The notes beneath the pieces are model-generated. The model was given only the letters and a program-made list of their open reading frames with translations. It did no database searches and was not told the DNA's origin. From NCBI RefSeq assembly GCF_003105115.1, contig NZ_QETH01000035.1:1-44786 (forward strand): a DNA stretch of 44,786 nt, in the 5' to 3' direction. The stretch is from Flavobacterium sp. HTF (GTDB lineage: Bacteria; Bacteroidota; Bacteroidia; Flavobacteriales; Flavobacteriaceae). Shown one piece after another: positions 14,495 to 22,139 of this stretch. Numbering within the stretch: the first letter of the stretch is position 1; every line of letters starts with the position of its first letter. Both the position numbers and the translations under genes were made by a program.

Positions 14495-16585
14495 CTAAAA
14501 TAAATAATTTAATGAAACAGTACCATAATAATTTACAGGAAGACCCGGATAATAATATCTTGGAGATGCATTCCCGACTGCAACTGCATTTGGTAAAATT
14601 AGTGTAGCATACTTTTCATTTGTTACATTATTTACTCCGACAGCAAAATGCGTGTTTAATTGAGGAAGGATTTCAAAACGATAACCTGTTTTTAAATTTA
14701 TAAGGGAATAAGAATCTGAATAGGCTGAATTGGCATCGTTTAGCGGAATTTCATCTACAAATTGGTAATCTGCAGAAAGATAAATTCCCAAACGGGTATT
14801 TAGAAGTAATCCGGCGTTTGCTTTGTTTGCTGCAACTCCTGTTAATTTATTTCCTGAGTAATCATTTCCGTTATCCACAAACTCCTTAAATTCATAATTT
14901 CCAAAAGAACCGGAAATATAGGAACTCAAAGTTAAAAATGAGTCAATTGGCCAATTGTGGTTTATTGAGATTTCGATTCCTTCATGAAATGTTTTGCCGG
15001 CGTTTATCCCTACATATTGATCATCACCCACCCTTTTGGCTACCAATAAATCTTTAATTTCCATTCGATAAATACTGAATTGTGTATAAAGGTTTTTGTT
15101 GAAAAAGTATAGTTTTCCTCCAGCCTCAAAATTATAACCATTTTCGGGTTTTATATCAGGATTAATAGTTCCGTCGCTTGTGAGTGTTTCTTCTGTTGCC
15201 GGTAATGAGAATCCGCGGCTGGCAGAAAAATAGATCGTTTGCTGCGGGTTTGGTTTGTATAACAAAGATAATTGAGGTGAAAAAATACCATCATAACTGT
15301 ATTGCTGAGTATAATTAAGATTGTAATTTTCTAATTCAAATTTTGTTTTGTTGTAATTTATCCCGGCCTGAATCTCAAATTGTTTAGAGAGTAAAGTTCT
15401 GATTTGTGAAAAAATATTATAAAAATTCCTTTTCTGACCACTTTCCGTTAATTGATTTCCCTGTAGACTTCCCTGACCATTATTTTGCTGATATAAGTTT
15501 TCGAACGTATTACCTTTATAATGATCTGAAAAATATTCTATTCCGGCAATAAATTGATTTTCAGTTTCCTTAATTTTAAATTTACCCGAAAACTGAGTTC
15601 GTGCTCCGGCAGAAAAAGTGTATTGGCGAAGAATATCAAAAGGTCGCGGTTCGTTGCTGTCTTTGTAATTAATAAATACGGAAGTCGAATTATCCAGATT
15701 TTCATTAATCTTAAAATCATAAGCCAATCCGGCAAGTGTCGATTTATATTCTTTATAACCTTTTGCTGCAACCCAGGTCGGCGCACCCGATTTGGGACTG
15801 TTTTCAAACATGGTTTTATTAATTGAACTCGGAATATAAGATTTCAGGTAAGTATAATTTGAAAGATAAGTCAGTTTGCTGTTTTTCTTTCTAAATAATT
15901 CGCCGGCAAGTGTAATGCCTTCACGGTTGTAGTCGCTGTTTTCCCTCCAGCCATTTGTTTCCATTTTGTGGTAATTCAGGTTGAGACTTCCTGTTTTTTC
16001 GTTCAAACTATAATTCAGTGTGTTTTTTAATAATCCGAAAGAACCAACCACAGTACTTATTCCGCCGCTTTGCCCGTTTGTCTTTGAAAGTTGAGGTGAA
16101 ATTAAAATAGCACCGCCCAATCCGGCTCCATAAACACTCGAAAGCGGTCCTTTAATAATTTCAATCTGGCTCAGGTTTTCCAAATCAATATCGTCAATAA
16201 CAGTTTCGCTGTTTCCTGAGGTCAAAGGAATACTGCCATAAAAAGCCCTGATTTTATTGGTTCCATATGGTGTCCTTGCCCCAATACCACGGATCGAAAT
16301 CCGGCTTGTGGTAAAGTTTGCAGACTGCATAAAAACCCCCGGAATCGTATTGATTACGGTACTGATGTCTGTAGTATTGTTTTGTAAAAGTTGTTTTTTG
16401 GATAAAAGCCCAATAGAAGCAGGCGTATTTTGAATATCCTGATTGATGTGAAAGGAGCTGATTACAACTTCCTGGAGCTTTTCTGTTTTAGAAGAGTCAA
16501 TAGTTTTGCTCTCTTTATTTTGCGCCTGAACAGTCTGAAAAAGAATCAGTAGAAAATAAGGAAAACAATATTTTTTTAAAGCCAT
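14495..16585 (-). CDS. TonB-dependent outer-membrane receptor
   Basis: A 696-residue receptor. The signal peptide MALKKYCFPYFLLILFQTVQ ends at AQ. The plug domain contains EVVISSFHIN, TPASIGLL and IEIIKGPLSSVYGAGLGGAI, and is followed by a beta-barrel ending in an aromatic residue (SLNYLF). Size and layout (no N-terminal signalling or carboxypeptidase-like domain) fit a siderophore, haem or metal-complex receptor; the substrate cannot be told. I place the start at 16585. The open frame extends to a TTG at 16639, but those 18 extra codons lie partly in an inverted repeat and would bury the signal peptide. Next on the same strand is the HEAT-like gene. Confidence 0.88.
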   Translation of the reverse strand: MALKKYCFPYFLLILFQTVQAQNKESKTIDSSKTEKLQEVVISSFHINQDIQNTPASIGLLSKKQLLQNNTTDISTVINTIPGVFMQSANFTTSRISIRGIGARTPYGTNKIRAFYGSIPLTSGNSETVIDDIDLENLSQIEIIKGPLSSVYGAGLGGAILISPQLSKTNGQSGGISTVVGSFGLLKNTLNYSLNEKTGSLNLNYHKMETNGWRENSDYNREGITLAGELFRKKNSKLTYLSNYTYLKSYIPSSINKTMFENSPKSGAPTWVAAKGYKEYKSTLAGLAYDFKINENLDNSTSVFINYKDSNEPRPFDILRQYTFSAGARTQFSGKFKIKETENQFIAGIEYFSDHYKGNTFENLYQQNNGQGSLQGNQLTESGQKRNFYNIFSQIRTLLSKQFEIQAGINYNKTKFELENYNLNYTQQYSYDGIFSPQLSLLYKPNPQQTIYFSASRGFSLPATEETLTSDGTINPDIKPENGYNFEAGGKLYFFNKNLYTQFSIYRMEIKDLLVAKRVGDDQYVGINAGKTFHEGIEISINHNWPIDSFLTLSSYISGSFGNYEFKEFVDNGNDYSGNKLTGVAANKANAGLLLNTRLGIYLSADYQFVDEIPLNDANSAYSDSYSLINLKTGYRFEILPQLNTHFAVGVNNVTNEKYATLILPNAVAVGNASPRYYYPGLPVNYYGTVSLNYLF

Positions 16586-16605
16586 AAAATTGTTGGACAT
16601 AATTT

Positions 16606-16700
16606 TTAACACACAGAAACATAGAATTCGGAGAGGCAAAAAAGGTGTTTCACTAGGTTTTTATATTAAAAAACCAAAGCCTATGTTTCTGTGTGTTTAA
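16606..16700. repeat. 95-bp intergenic element with 17-bp inverted ends and inner hairpin
   Basis: AACACACAGAAACATAG (16608-16624) is the exact inverse of CTATGTTTCTGTGTGTT (16681-16697), with TTAA at both outer ends. Inside is a second hairpin, GGTTTTT (16656-16662) against AAAAAACC (16667-16674). It lies between the sugar dehydrogenase and TonB receptor genes, both minus strand, and could end transcription. Similar words seem familiar from other Flavobacterium spacers, so a dispersed element is likely. Confidence 0.65.
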
Positions 16701-16724
16701 GATTGTTCTGCAGAATTAGAAGTT

Positions 16725-17999
16725 TTATTGAGCGGTAATTTTCCAAATTATATTTCCGCTGTCATCGTTTACAAGAAGTGATCCGTCATTCATCACTGTA
16801 ACCGCAACCGGACGGCCGTATACTTCTGCTTTTTCTTCATTTGAAATAAAACCGGTTAAAAAATCTTCAGGTTTTCCGGAAGGTTTTCCGTTTGCAAAAG
16901 GCACAAAGAGAACTTTATAACCTGATATTTTTGAACGGTTCCAGGAACCGTGCTGACCAATAAATAGTCCGTTTTTGTATTTTGCCGGAAATTTATCTTT
17001 AGTATAAAAAGCCAAACCCAAAGAAGCTGTATGCGCACCAACCGGAATATCCGGAACAATTGCTTTTTCAACAAGATCTTTACGTTCTCCTTTCATTCTC
17101 GGATCGGGAATATTTCCATAATAAGAATAAGGCCAGCCGTAGAAACCATCTCTTTTGACACTTGTTACATAATCTGGAACCAGTTCGTCTCCCAGTTCAT
17201 CACGTTCGTTAACAGCTGTCCAGAGTTCGCCATTTGCCGGATTCCAATCCATACCAACAGGATTTCTAAGTCCGGCAGCATAAATTTTTTCACCTGTTCC
17301 GTCAGGATTAATTTCTAAAATATCGGCTCTTCGAAGTTCCTTATCAATACCATGTTCAGCATTATTACTTCCTGATCCGACCGAAACGTAAATTTTTGAT
17401 CCGTCTTTGCTGGCAAGCAAATTTCTTGTCCAGTGGTTGTTGTAGCCTCCCACAGGAAGCTCCAGTATCTTTGTTCCCTGTGTTTCTAATTTCAGAGGAT
17501 TGTTTTTATAGGGATAGCGATAAAGTCCATCTGTATTTGCTATATAGAAAAAATCTTTCAGAACAAGCATTCCAAAAGGTTTGTTGAGGTTTGAAATAAA
17601 TACATTTCGGGTTTCAAATTTTCCATCTTTATCAGCATCACGAAAAACCGTAATCTGATTTTTACTTGCTCTGGTACCGCTTTCAACAACAAAAATATCA
17701 TTATTTGGCGCAATATAAGTCCAACGTGGATTTACAAGCCCGTCAGCAAATTTGGTTACCACAAAACCCTGTGGAGCTGTAGGTGTTTTGCCTTGTGGCC
17801 AGCCAATAACTTTACTATTGTTAGTTTTAGATTCGGTTGCATAAGGAGGAGGTAAGGTAATTTCGCCAATTGCGGTTTTTACAACATTATCAGGTTGTTT
17901 GGCCAGAGACTCTTTTTCATCTTTTTTTACCTGTCCGTTGCAGGCAGTAAGTAATATCAATAGTGATCCGGAAAATATTTGTGAAATTGCTCTCATCAT
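16725..17999 (-). CDS. PQQ-type sugar (sorbosone/glucose) dehydrogenase-like lipoprotein
   Basis: A 424-residue lipoprotein with lipobox LLTAC (C20), followed by a low-complexity linker and a six-bladed beta-propeller of the GSDH family. Recognisable blocks are FADGLVNPRWTYIAPNNDIF, then KPFGMLVLKDFFYIANTDGL, YVSVGSGSNN, AAGLRNPVGMDWNP, LWTAVNERDELGDELVPDY and GQHGSWNRSK. Family members oxidise aldoses with PQQ and pass electrons to the respiratory chain; no PQQ synthesis genes are visible here, so PQQ would come from elsewhere. The exact sugar is unknown, and some relatives have no proven activity. No obvious -7 element lies within 60 bases upstream. Confidence 0.85.
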   Translation of the reverse strand: MMRAISQIFSGSLLILLTACNGQVKKDEKESLAKQPDNVVKTAIGEITLPPPYATESKTNNSKVIGWPQGKTPTAPQGFVVTKFADGLVNPRWTYIAPNNDIFVVESGTRASKNQITVFRDADKDGKFETRNVFISNLNKPFGMLVLKDFFYIANTDGLYRYPYKNNPLKLETQGTKILELPVGGYNNHWTRNLLASKDGSKIYVSVGSGSNNAEHGIDKELRRADILEINPDGTGEKIYAAGLRNPVGMDWNPANGELWTAVNERDELGDELVPDYVTSVKRDGFYGWPYSYYGNIPDPRMKGERKDLVEKAIVPDIPVGAHTASLGLAFYTKDKFPAKYKNGLFIGQHGSWNRSKISGYKVLFVPFANGKPSGKPEDFLTGFISNEEKAEVYGRPVAVTVMNDGSLLVNDDSGNIIWKITAQ

Positions 18000-18148
18000 G
18001 GTTTGGAGTTAAAAGTTTTATAGACAACAATTTACTGAATTCCAGAAATAATTAAATTATTAAAATGTAAACATTAACTGATATTTAACATTAATAAAAA
18101 ATTGAAGTTACTATATAATTTGTTAATCACAGTTTGGTTGTAATTCTG

Positions 18149-18156
18149 TATCTTTG
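18149..18156 (+). promoter_or_regulatory. -7 element (TATCTTTG) for hpt
   Basis: TATCTTTG lies 24 bases before the ATG at 18181. The open frame formally extends upstream to a TTG inside this element, which rules that start out. Confidence 0.6.
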
Positions 18157-18180
18157 CGCATTATTTTAAACATAAAAATA

Positions 18181-18711
18181 ATGATACAACTTCACGATAA
18201 ACAATTTGTTCCGTTTATTTCGGCAAAAGAAATTGATTTTGCTTTAACGAAAATAGTTGCACAAGTAGAAGATGATTTTGGAGATGATACGCCTATTTTT
18301 ATTGGGGTTTTAAATGGTGCTTTTATGGTTGTTTCTGATTTCCTGAAAAAATATAAAAAACCATGTGAGGTTTCATTCATCAAAATGGCATCTTATGAAG
18401 GAACGGAATCTACAAATTCTGTAAAAGAATTAATAGGGATAAATCAGGATCTGGCAGGCAGAACTGTAGTAATTATTGAAGATATCATTGATACCGGAAA
18501 TACAATCGAAGAATTGAAGGCAATGTTTAAAGCACAAAATGTAAAGCATTTTAAAATTGCTACACTATTTTTTAAACCGGAAGCGTATACAAAAGACATT
18601 AAGATTGATTATATCGGCATCAGGATTCCAAATAAATTTATTGTTGGTTACGGTTTAGATTATGATGGATTAGGAAGAAACCTGACCGAAGTATATAAAC
18701 TGGCAGAATAA
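18181..18711 (+). CDS. hpt: Hypoxanthine phosphoribosyltransferase
   Basis: A 176-residue purine salvage enzyme joining hypoxanthine or guanine to PRPP. The PRPP-binding loop VIIEDIIDTGNTIEE (97-111) and the flexible-loop region KMASYEG (68-74) are plain. The start ATG at 18181 is chosen because the -7 promoter box ends at 18156. The adk gene follows 77 bases downstream on the same strand, so the two nucleotide-metabolism genes may share a transcript. Confidence 0.93.
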   Translation: MIQLHDKQFVPFISAKEIDFALTKIVAQVEDDFGDDTPIFIGVLNGAFMVVSDFLKKYKKPCEVSFIKMASYEGTESTNSVKELIGINQDLAGRTVVIIEDIIDTGNTIEELKAMFKAQNVKHFKIATLFFKPEAYTKDIKIDYIGIRIPNKFIVGYGLDYDGLGRNLTEVYKLAE

Positions 18712-18788
18712 TTTAAGAAACACACACAACTATATATTCATTTTAAACTTCTTTGAAAATTTAAGAAGTAACAACACTCACTCGTATT

Positions 18789-19361
18789 ATGATTAACATT
18801 GTTTTATTTGGAAAGCCAGGGGCAGGAAAAGGAACTCAGGCAGAATTTTTAAAAGAAAAATACAAATTAACACATCTTTCAACAGGAGATATTTTTCGTT
18901 TTAATTTGAAAAATGATACAGAACTAGGAAAAAAAGCAAGAGTTTTTATGGACAACGGAGAATTGGTTCCTTGTGAAGTAACAACTGCAATGTTAATTGA
19001 TGAAGTGAAAAAACATCCTGATACAGCAGGATTTTTATTTGACGGTTATCCAAGAACTTTGGACCAGGCAGAGGCTTTAGACAAATTTTTGCCAACAATT
19101 GGTTCAAGTGTTACAGCAACAATTGCGTTAGAAGCAGATGATGAAATCCTGGTAGCGCGTTTATTAGAAAGAGGAAAAACAAGCGGAAGAGCTGATGATC
19201 AGGATGAAGAAAAGATTCGTGTAAGATATCAGGAATATAATGAGAAAACAGCTCCGCTGATTGGGTATTATAAAGAACAAAATAAGTTCTATGCAGTAAA
19301 CGGTATTGGAACTATCGAAGAAATTACAGAGAGATTAACGTCAGTTATAGATAATTTGTAG
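18789..19361 (+). CDS. adk: Adenylate kinase
   Basis: A 190-residue enzyme that interconverts ATP plus AMP with two ADP. The P-loop GKPGAGKGT (8-16), the AMP-site stretch LSTGDIFRFN (30-39) and DGYPRTLDQAEAL (85-97) are intact. The lid between RLLERGK and RVRYQEYN is the short form without the zinc-finger insert, so it is a small-type adenylate kinase. No promoter of its own is obvious in the 77 bases after hpt. Confidence 0.96.
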   Translation: MINIVLFGKPGAGKGTQAEFLKEKYKLTHLSTGDIFRFNLKNDTELGKKARVFMDNGELVPCEVTTAMLIDEVKKHPDTAGFLFDGYPRTLDQAEALDKFLPTIGSSVTATIALEADDEILVARLLERGKTSGRADDQDEEKIRVRYQEYNEKTAPLIGYYKEQNKFYAVNGIGTIEEITERLTSVIDNL

Positions 19362-19370
19362 AAACTTTTT

Positions 19371-19505
19371 CGAGCTGTCGTTTCATCCCGTTTACCGGGA
19401 TACAAAAACTATTTTTCCACACCATAAAACGAGCTTATCCCGGGGCTTTGGGAGCGCAGTTTTCTGGCAGGAAAAATTAGTTTTTTTAGAACCCGGCATC
19501 CCGGA
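19371..19505. repeat. GC-rich structured intergenic element, possible dispersed repeat
   Basis: This block is much more GC-rich than its surroundings. It contains the hairpin ATCCCG (19385-19390) / CGGGAT (19396-19401), the enclosing pair TCGTTT (19378-19383) / AAACGA (19427-19432), CGAGCT repeated at 19371 and 19430, and further TCCCGG words at 19438 and near 19499. There is no open frame of note and no T run at the hairpin, so it is not a simple terminator. Confidence 0.5.
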
Positions 19506-19577
19506 CGTGTCAATTAGAATACATTTTAGGTTACAAATTATATTTAACGAACTATTCAATAACGAATCAATTACAAA

Positions 19578-20852
19578 TTGGAAATACTAATAATATTTTT
19601 TCTGATACTATTAAACGGAGTTTTCTCTATGTCTGAAATAGCGCTGATTTCAGCCAGGAAAAACAGATTGGAAACAGCTGCCAAAAAAGGAAACAAGAGT
19701 GCCAAAACAGCACTGGACTTAGCGAATTCACCGAATAAATTTTTATCAACAGTACAAATCGGGATTACCTTAATCGGAATTTTGACCGGTATTTATTCAG
19801 GGGATAAGATTACAATAGATGTTGAAACATTTGTGAGCGGATTTGAAGTATTAAAGCCATACGCACATTCGGTTGCAGTTGGAATTGTTGTTGTTGTTTT
19901 AACTTTTTTCTCTTTGGTTTTAGGAGAATTACTCCCAAAACGAATCGGATTAAATTATCCCGAATCAATTGCCAAAATGGTAGCAATGCCAATGAAAGTT
20001 ATTTCTATCATTACGGCTCCGTTTATCTGGCTGTTGACGACTTCGACAGAGTTTTTATTGAAAATCCTTCAGATAAAACCAACCGCAGACGGAAAAGTGA
20101 CAGAAGAAGAGATTAAAGCTATTATAAAAGAAGGAACAGAAGTAGGTGAGGTTCAGGAAATTGAACAAGATATCGTAGAACGTGTTTTTCATATTGGTGA
20201 CAGAAAGGTGAGTTCGTTAATGACACACCGAAAATCGGTTGATATGTTACCGTTAAATGCAGATAAAGCTAAAATTAAGGAATTGGTTTTGCATGATCTG
20301 CATACAGTTTATCCGGTTTACAGTGATAATTACGATGATATTGTCGGAATTGTAACTTTAAAAAACATCTTTGCCAATATTGAAAGTGATCATTTTGATC
20401 TGTCTGCAATAATGATAGATGCCCCTTATTTAATGGAACAGACAACCGCATACAAAGCGCTTGAAAATTTCAAAAAAACCGGAATTCATTATGCTCTTGT
20501 TTCAGATGAATATGGCGTTTTTCAGGGTATTATTACCTTAAATGATATATTGGAAGCTTTGGTGGGTGATGCATCAGATTTTTATAAAGACGAATTTCAG
20601 CTTATAGAGAGAGAAGATGGTTCATGGTTAGTTGACGGACATTATTCACTGCATGATTTCTTAACGTATTTTGAACTTGACGAATTGACAAATGACTACG
20701 AAGTAAATACGGTAAGCGGAATGATCATGACAGAGCTTTCTCATATTCCAAAAGAAGGTGAAAAGCTAATCTGGCAAAAATTTGTGCTGGAAGTCCTGGA
20801 TATGGATGGCGTAAAGATTGACAAAGTGCTTGTAAAAGCACTTAAAGAATAA
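19578..20852 (+). CDS. CNNM/CorC-type membrane protein (DUF21, CBS pair, CorC_HlyC)
   Basis: A 424-residue protein in three parts. The DUF21 membrane domain (about 1-190) opens with LIIFFLILLNGVFSMSEIAL. A CBS pair follows (about 205-330; MTHRKSVDMLPLN, VYPVYSDNYDDIVGIV, YALVSDEYGVFQGI). The C-terminal CorC_HlyC domain is at about 345-424. Such proteins handle Mg2+ or Co2+ or act as envelope accessory factors; Flavobacterium GldE belongs to the same superfamily, but I have no gliding context here. The start codon is TTG at 19578: the frame is closed by TAA just upstream (19560-19562), no ATG lies between, and the first internal ATG would remove the first membrane helix. Confidence 0.88.
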   Translation: MEILIIFFLILLNGVFSMSEIALISARKNRLETAAKKGNKSAKTALDLANSPNKFLSTVQIGITLIGILTGIYSGDKITIDVETFVSGFEVLKPYAHSVAVGIVVVVLTFFSLVLGELLPKRIGLNYPESIAKMVAMPMKVISIITAPFIWLLTTSTEFLLKILQIKPTADGKVTEEEIKAIIKEGTEVGEVQEIEQDIVERVFHIGDRKVSSLMTHRKSVDMLPLNADKAKIKELVLHDLHTVYPVYSDNYDDIVGIVTLKNIFANIESDHFDLSAIMIDAPYLMEQTTAYKALENFKKTGIHYALVSDEYGVFQGIITLNDILEALVGDASDFYKDEFQLIEREDGSWLVDGHYSLHDFLTYFELDELTNDYEVNTVSGMIMTELSHIPKEGEKLIWQKFVLEVLDMDGVKIDKVLVKALKE

Positions 20853-20861
20853 AGAGAATTT

Positions 20862-20944
20862 GTTTCAGGTTTTATTATGTTTCAGGTTTCAGGTTAAGTG
20901 CATTGCGCCAACCTGAAACCTGAAACTTTAAACTTTAAACTATA
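20862..20944. repeat. Inverted heptamer arrays before obg
   Basis: Left arm: GTTTCAG, GTTTTAT, three extra bases, then GTTTCAG, GTTTCAG, GTTAAGT. Right arm (20910-20944): AACCTGA, AACCTGA, AACTTTA, AACTTTA, AACTATA. A perfect 17-bp inverted repeat joins 20879-20895 and 20910-20926. The words GTTTCAG and GTTTAAA (as its inverse) also make up the purK-purE array. Confidence 0.75.
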
Positions 20945-20960
20945 CATAAACAAAAAGAAA

Positions 20961-21962
20961 ATGACAGAAGGAAATTTTGTAGATTATGTTAAGATATATG
21001 TTTCTTCCGGAAAGGGAGGAAAGGGATCTACACATTTGCACAGAGAGAAATTTATTGAAAAAGGAGGCCCGGACGGAGGTGATGGCGGTCGCGGTGGACA
21101 CGTATATTTAGTTGGTAATAAAGGACTTTGGACTTTGTTTCATTTAAAGTTTGCGCGTCATATTAAAGCGGGTCACGGTGGAGATGGCGGAGGAGACCGT
21201 AGTACAGGTGCTGACGGAGAAGATAAATACATCGAAGTACCTTTAGGAACTGTTGTAAAAGATAAAGAAACAGGAGAAACTTTATTTGAAATCACTGATG
21301 ATGGAGAAAAAAGAATTCTGTCTAAAGGAGGAAAAGGAGGTTTAGGTAACTGGCATTTTAGAAGTTCAACAAATCAAACGCCTAGATATGCACAACCTGG
21401 TTTACCGGGAGCAGAAATGGACGTTATTCTGGAACTTAAAGTTTTGGCAGATGTTGGTTTAGTAGGATTTCCGAATGCGGGTAAATCAACGTTATTGTCT
21501 GTTTTAACTTCGGCAAAACCAAAAATTGCTGACTATCCTTTTACAACCTTAAAACCAAACTTAGGAATTGTTGCTTACAGAGATTTTCAATCTTTTGTAA
21601 TCGCTGATATTCCGGGAATTATTGAAGGGGCTGCAGAAGGAAAAGGTTTAGGACATTATTTCCTGCGCCATATCGAGCGTAATTCGACCTTATTATTCTT
21701 AGTACCTGTTGATACTGCAGATATCAAAGCCGAATATGATATTTTGGTTAATGAATTAACAAAGTACAATCCGGAAATGCTGGACAAAGAACGTCTTTTG
21801 GTAATCTCAAAATGTGATATGCTTGATGACGAACTTAAGGCAGAATTGAAAGCAGAATTAGATGTTTCTTTCAAGGATATTCCATACATGTTTATTTCAT
21901 CTGTTGCGCAACAAGGTTTAACAGATCTGAAAGATAAACTGTGGAAAATGCTGAATGAATAA
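20961..21962 (+). CDS. obg: GTPase Obg (ribosome assembly, stringent response)
   Basis: A 333-residue GTPase with the glycine-rich Obg fold (about 1-158; [20 protein letters not shown] is diagnostic), followed by the G domain with G1 GFPNAGKST (169-177), G2 YPFTTL (192-197) and G3 DIPG (216-219). The G4 position reads SKCD instead of the usual NKxD, a variant I believe is common in this phylum. It lacks the C-terminal OCT domain of some Obg proteins. The ATG at 20961 is chosen; the longer frame starts with GTG inside the heptamer array. Confidence 0.95.
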   Translation: MTEGNFVDYVKIYVSSGKGGKGSTHLHREKFIEKGGPDGGDGGRGGHVYLVGNKGLWTLFHLKFARHIKAGHGGDGGGDRSTGADGEDKYIEVPLGTVVKDKETGETLFEITDDGEKRILSKGGKGGLGNWHFRSSTNQTPRYAQPGLPGAEMDVILELKVLADVGLVGFPNAGKSTLLSVLTSAKPKIADYPFTTLKPNLGIVAYRDFQSFVIADIPGIIEGAAEGKGLGHYFLRHIERNSTLLFLVPVDTADIKAEYDILVNELTKYNPEMLDKERLLVISKCDMLDDELKAELKAELDVSFKDIPYMFISSVAQQGLTDLKDKLWKMLNE

Positions 21963-21982
21963 AAAATAAGAAAAATCTTTTT

Positions 21983-22014
21983 AAAAGGTGTTCAGGTAAC
22001 TGGACACCTTTTTT
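21983..22014 (+). terminator. Terminator of obg
   Basis: AAAAGGTGT (21983-21991) pairs with ACACCTTTT (22004-22012). The stem continues via a G-T pair and CAG/CTG to the loop GTAA, with a T run after it. Confidence 0.87.
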
Positions 22015-22139
22015 GATTTTAATAATGTTAAATTCGTAAAAAATCATTAAAAATACATTAGGATATATAATTTTAAGAGCCTAACAGATTAAATAATTGT
22101 GAAAATGAACTATATTCGCAGGACTTAAAATAAAATAAT

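Noticed and set aside
16586..16639. Longer N-terminus for the TonB receptor
   Set aside because: It starts with TTG, lies partly in the inverted-repeat element and precedes an intact signal peptide at 16585.
19541..19577. Repeated AACGAA words before the CNNM gene as another heptamer array
   Set aside because: The copies are 15 bases apart, not a multiple of 7, and no second arm is visible.
20898..20960. GTG-initiated extension of Obg
   Set aside because: It is translated heptamer array; Obg proteins begin at the equivalent of MTEGNFVDY.
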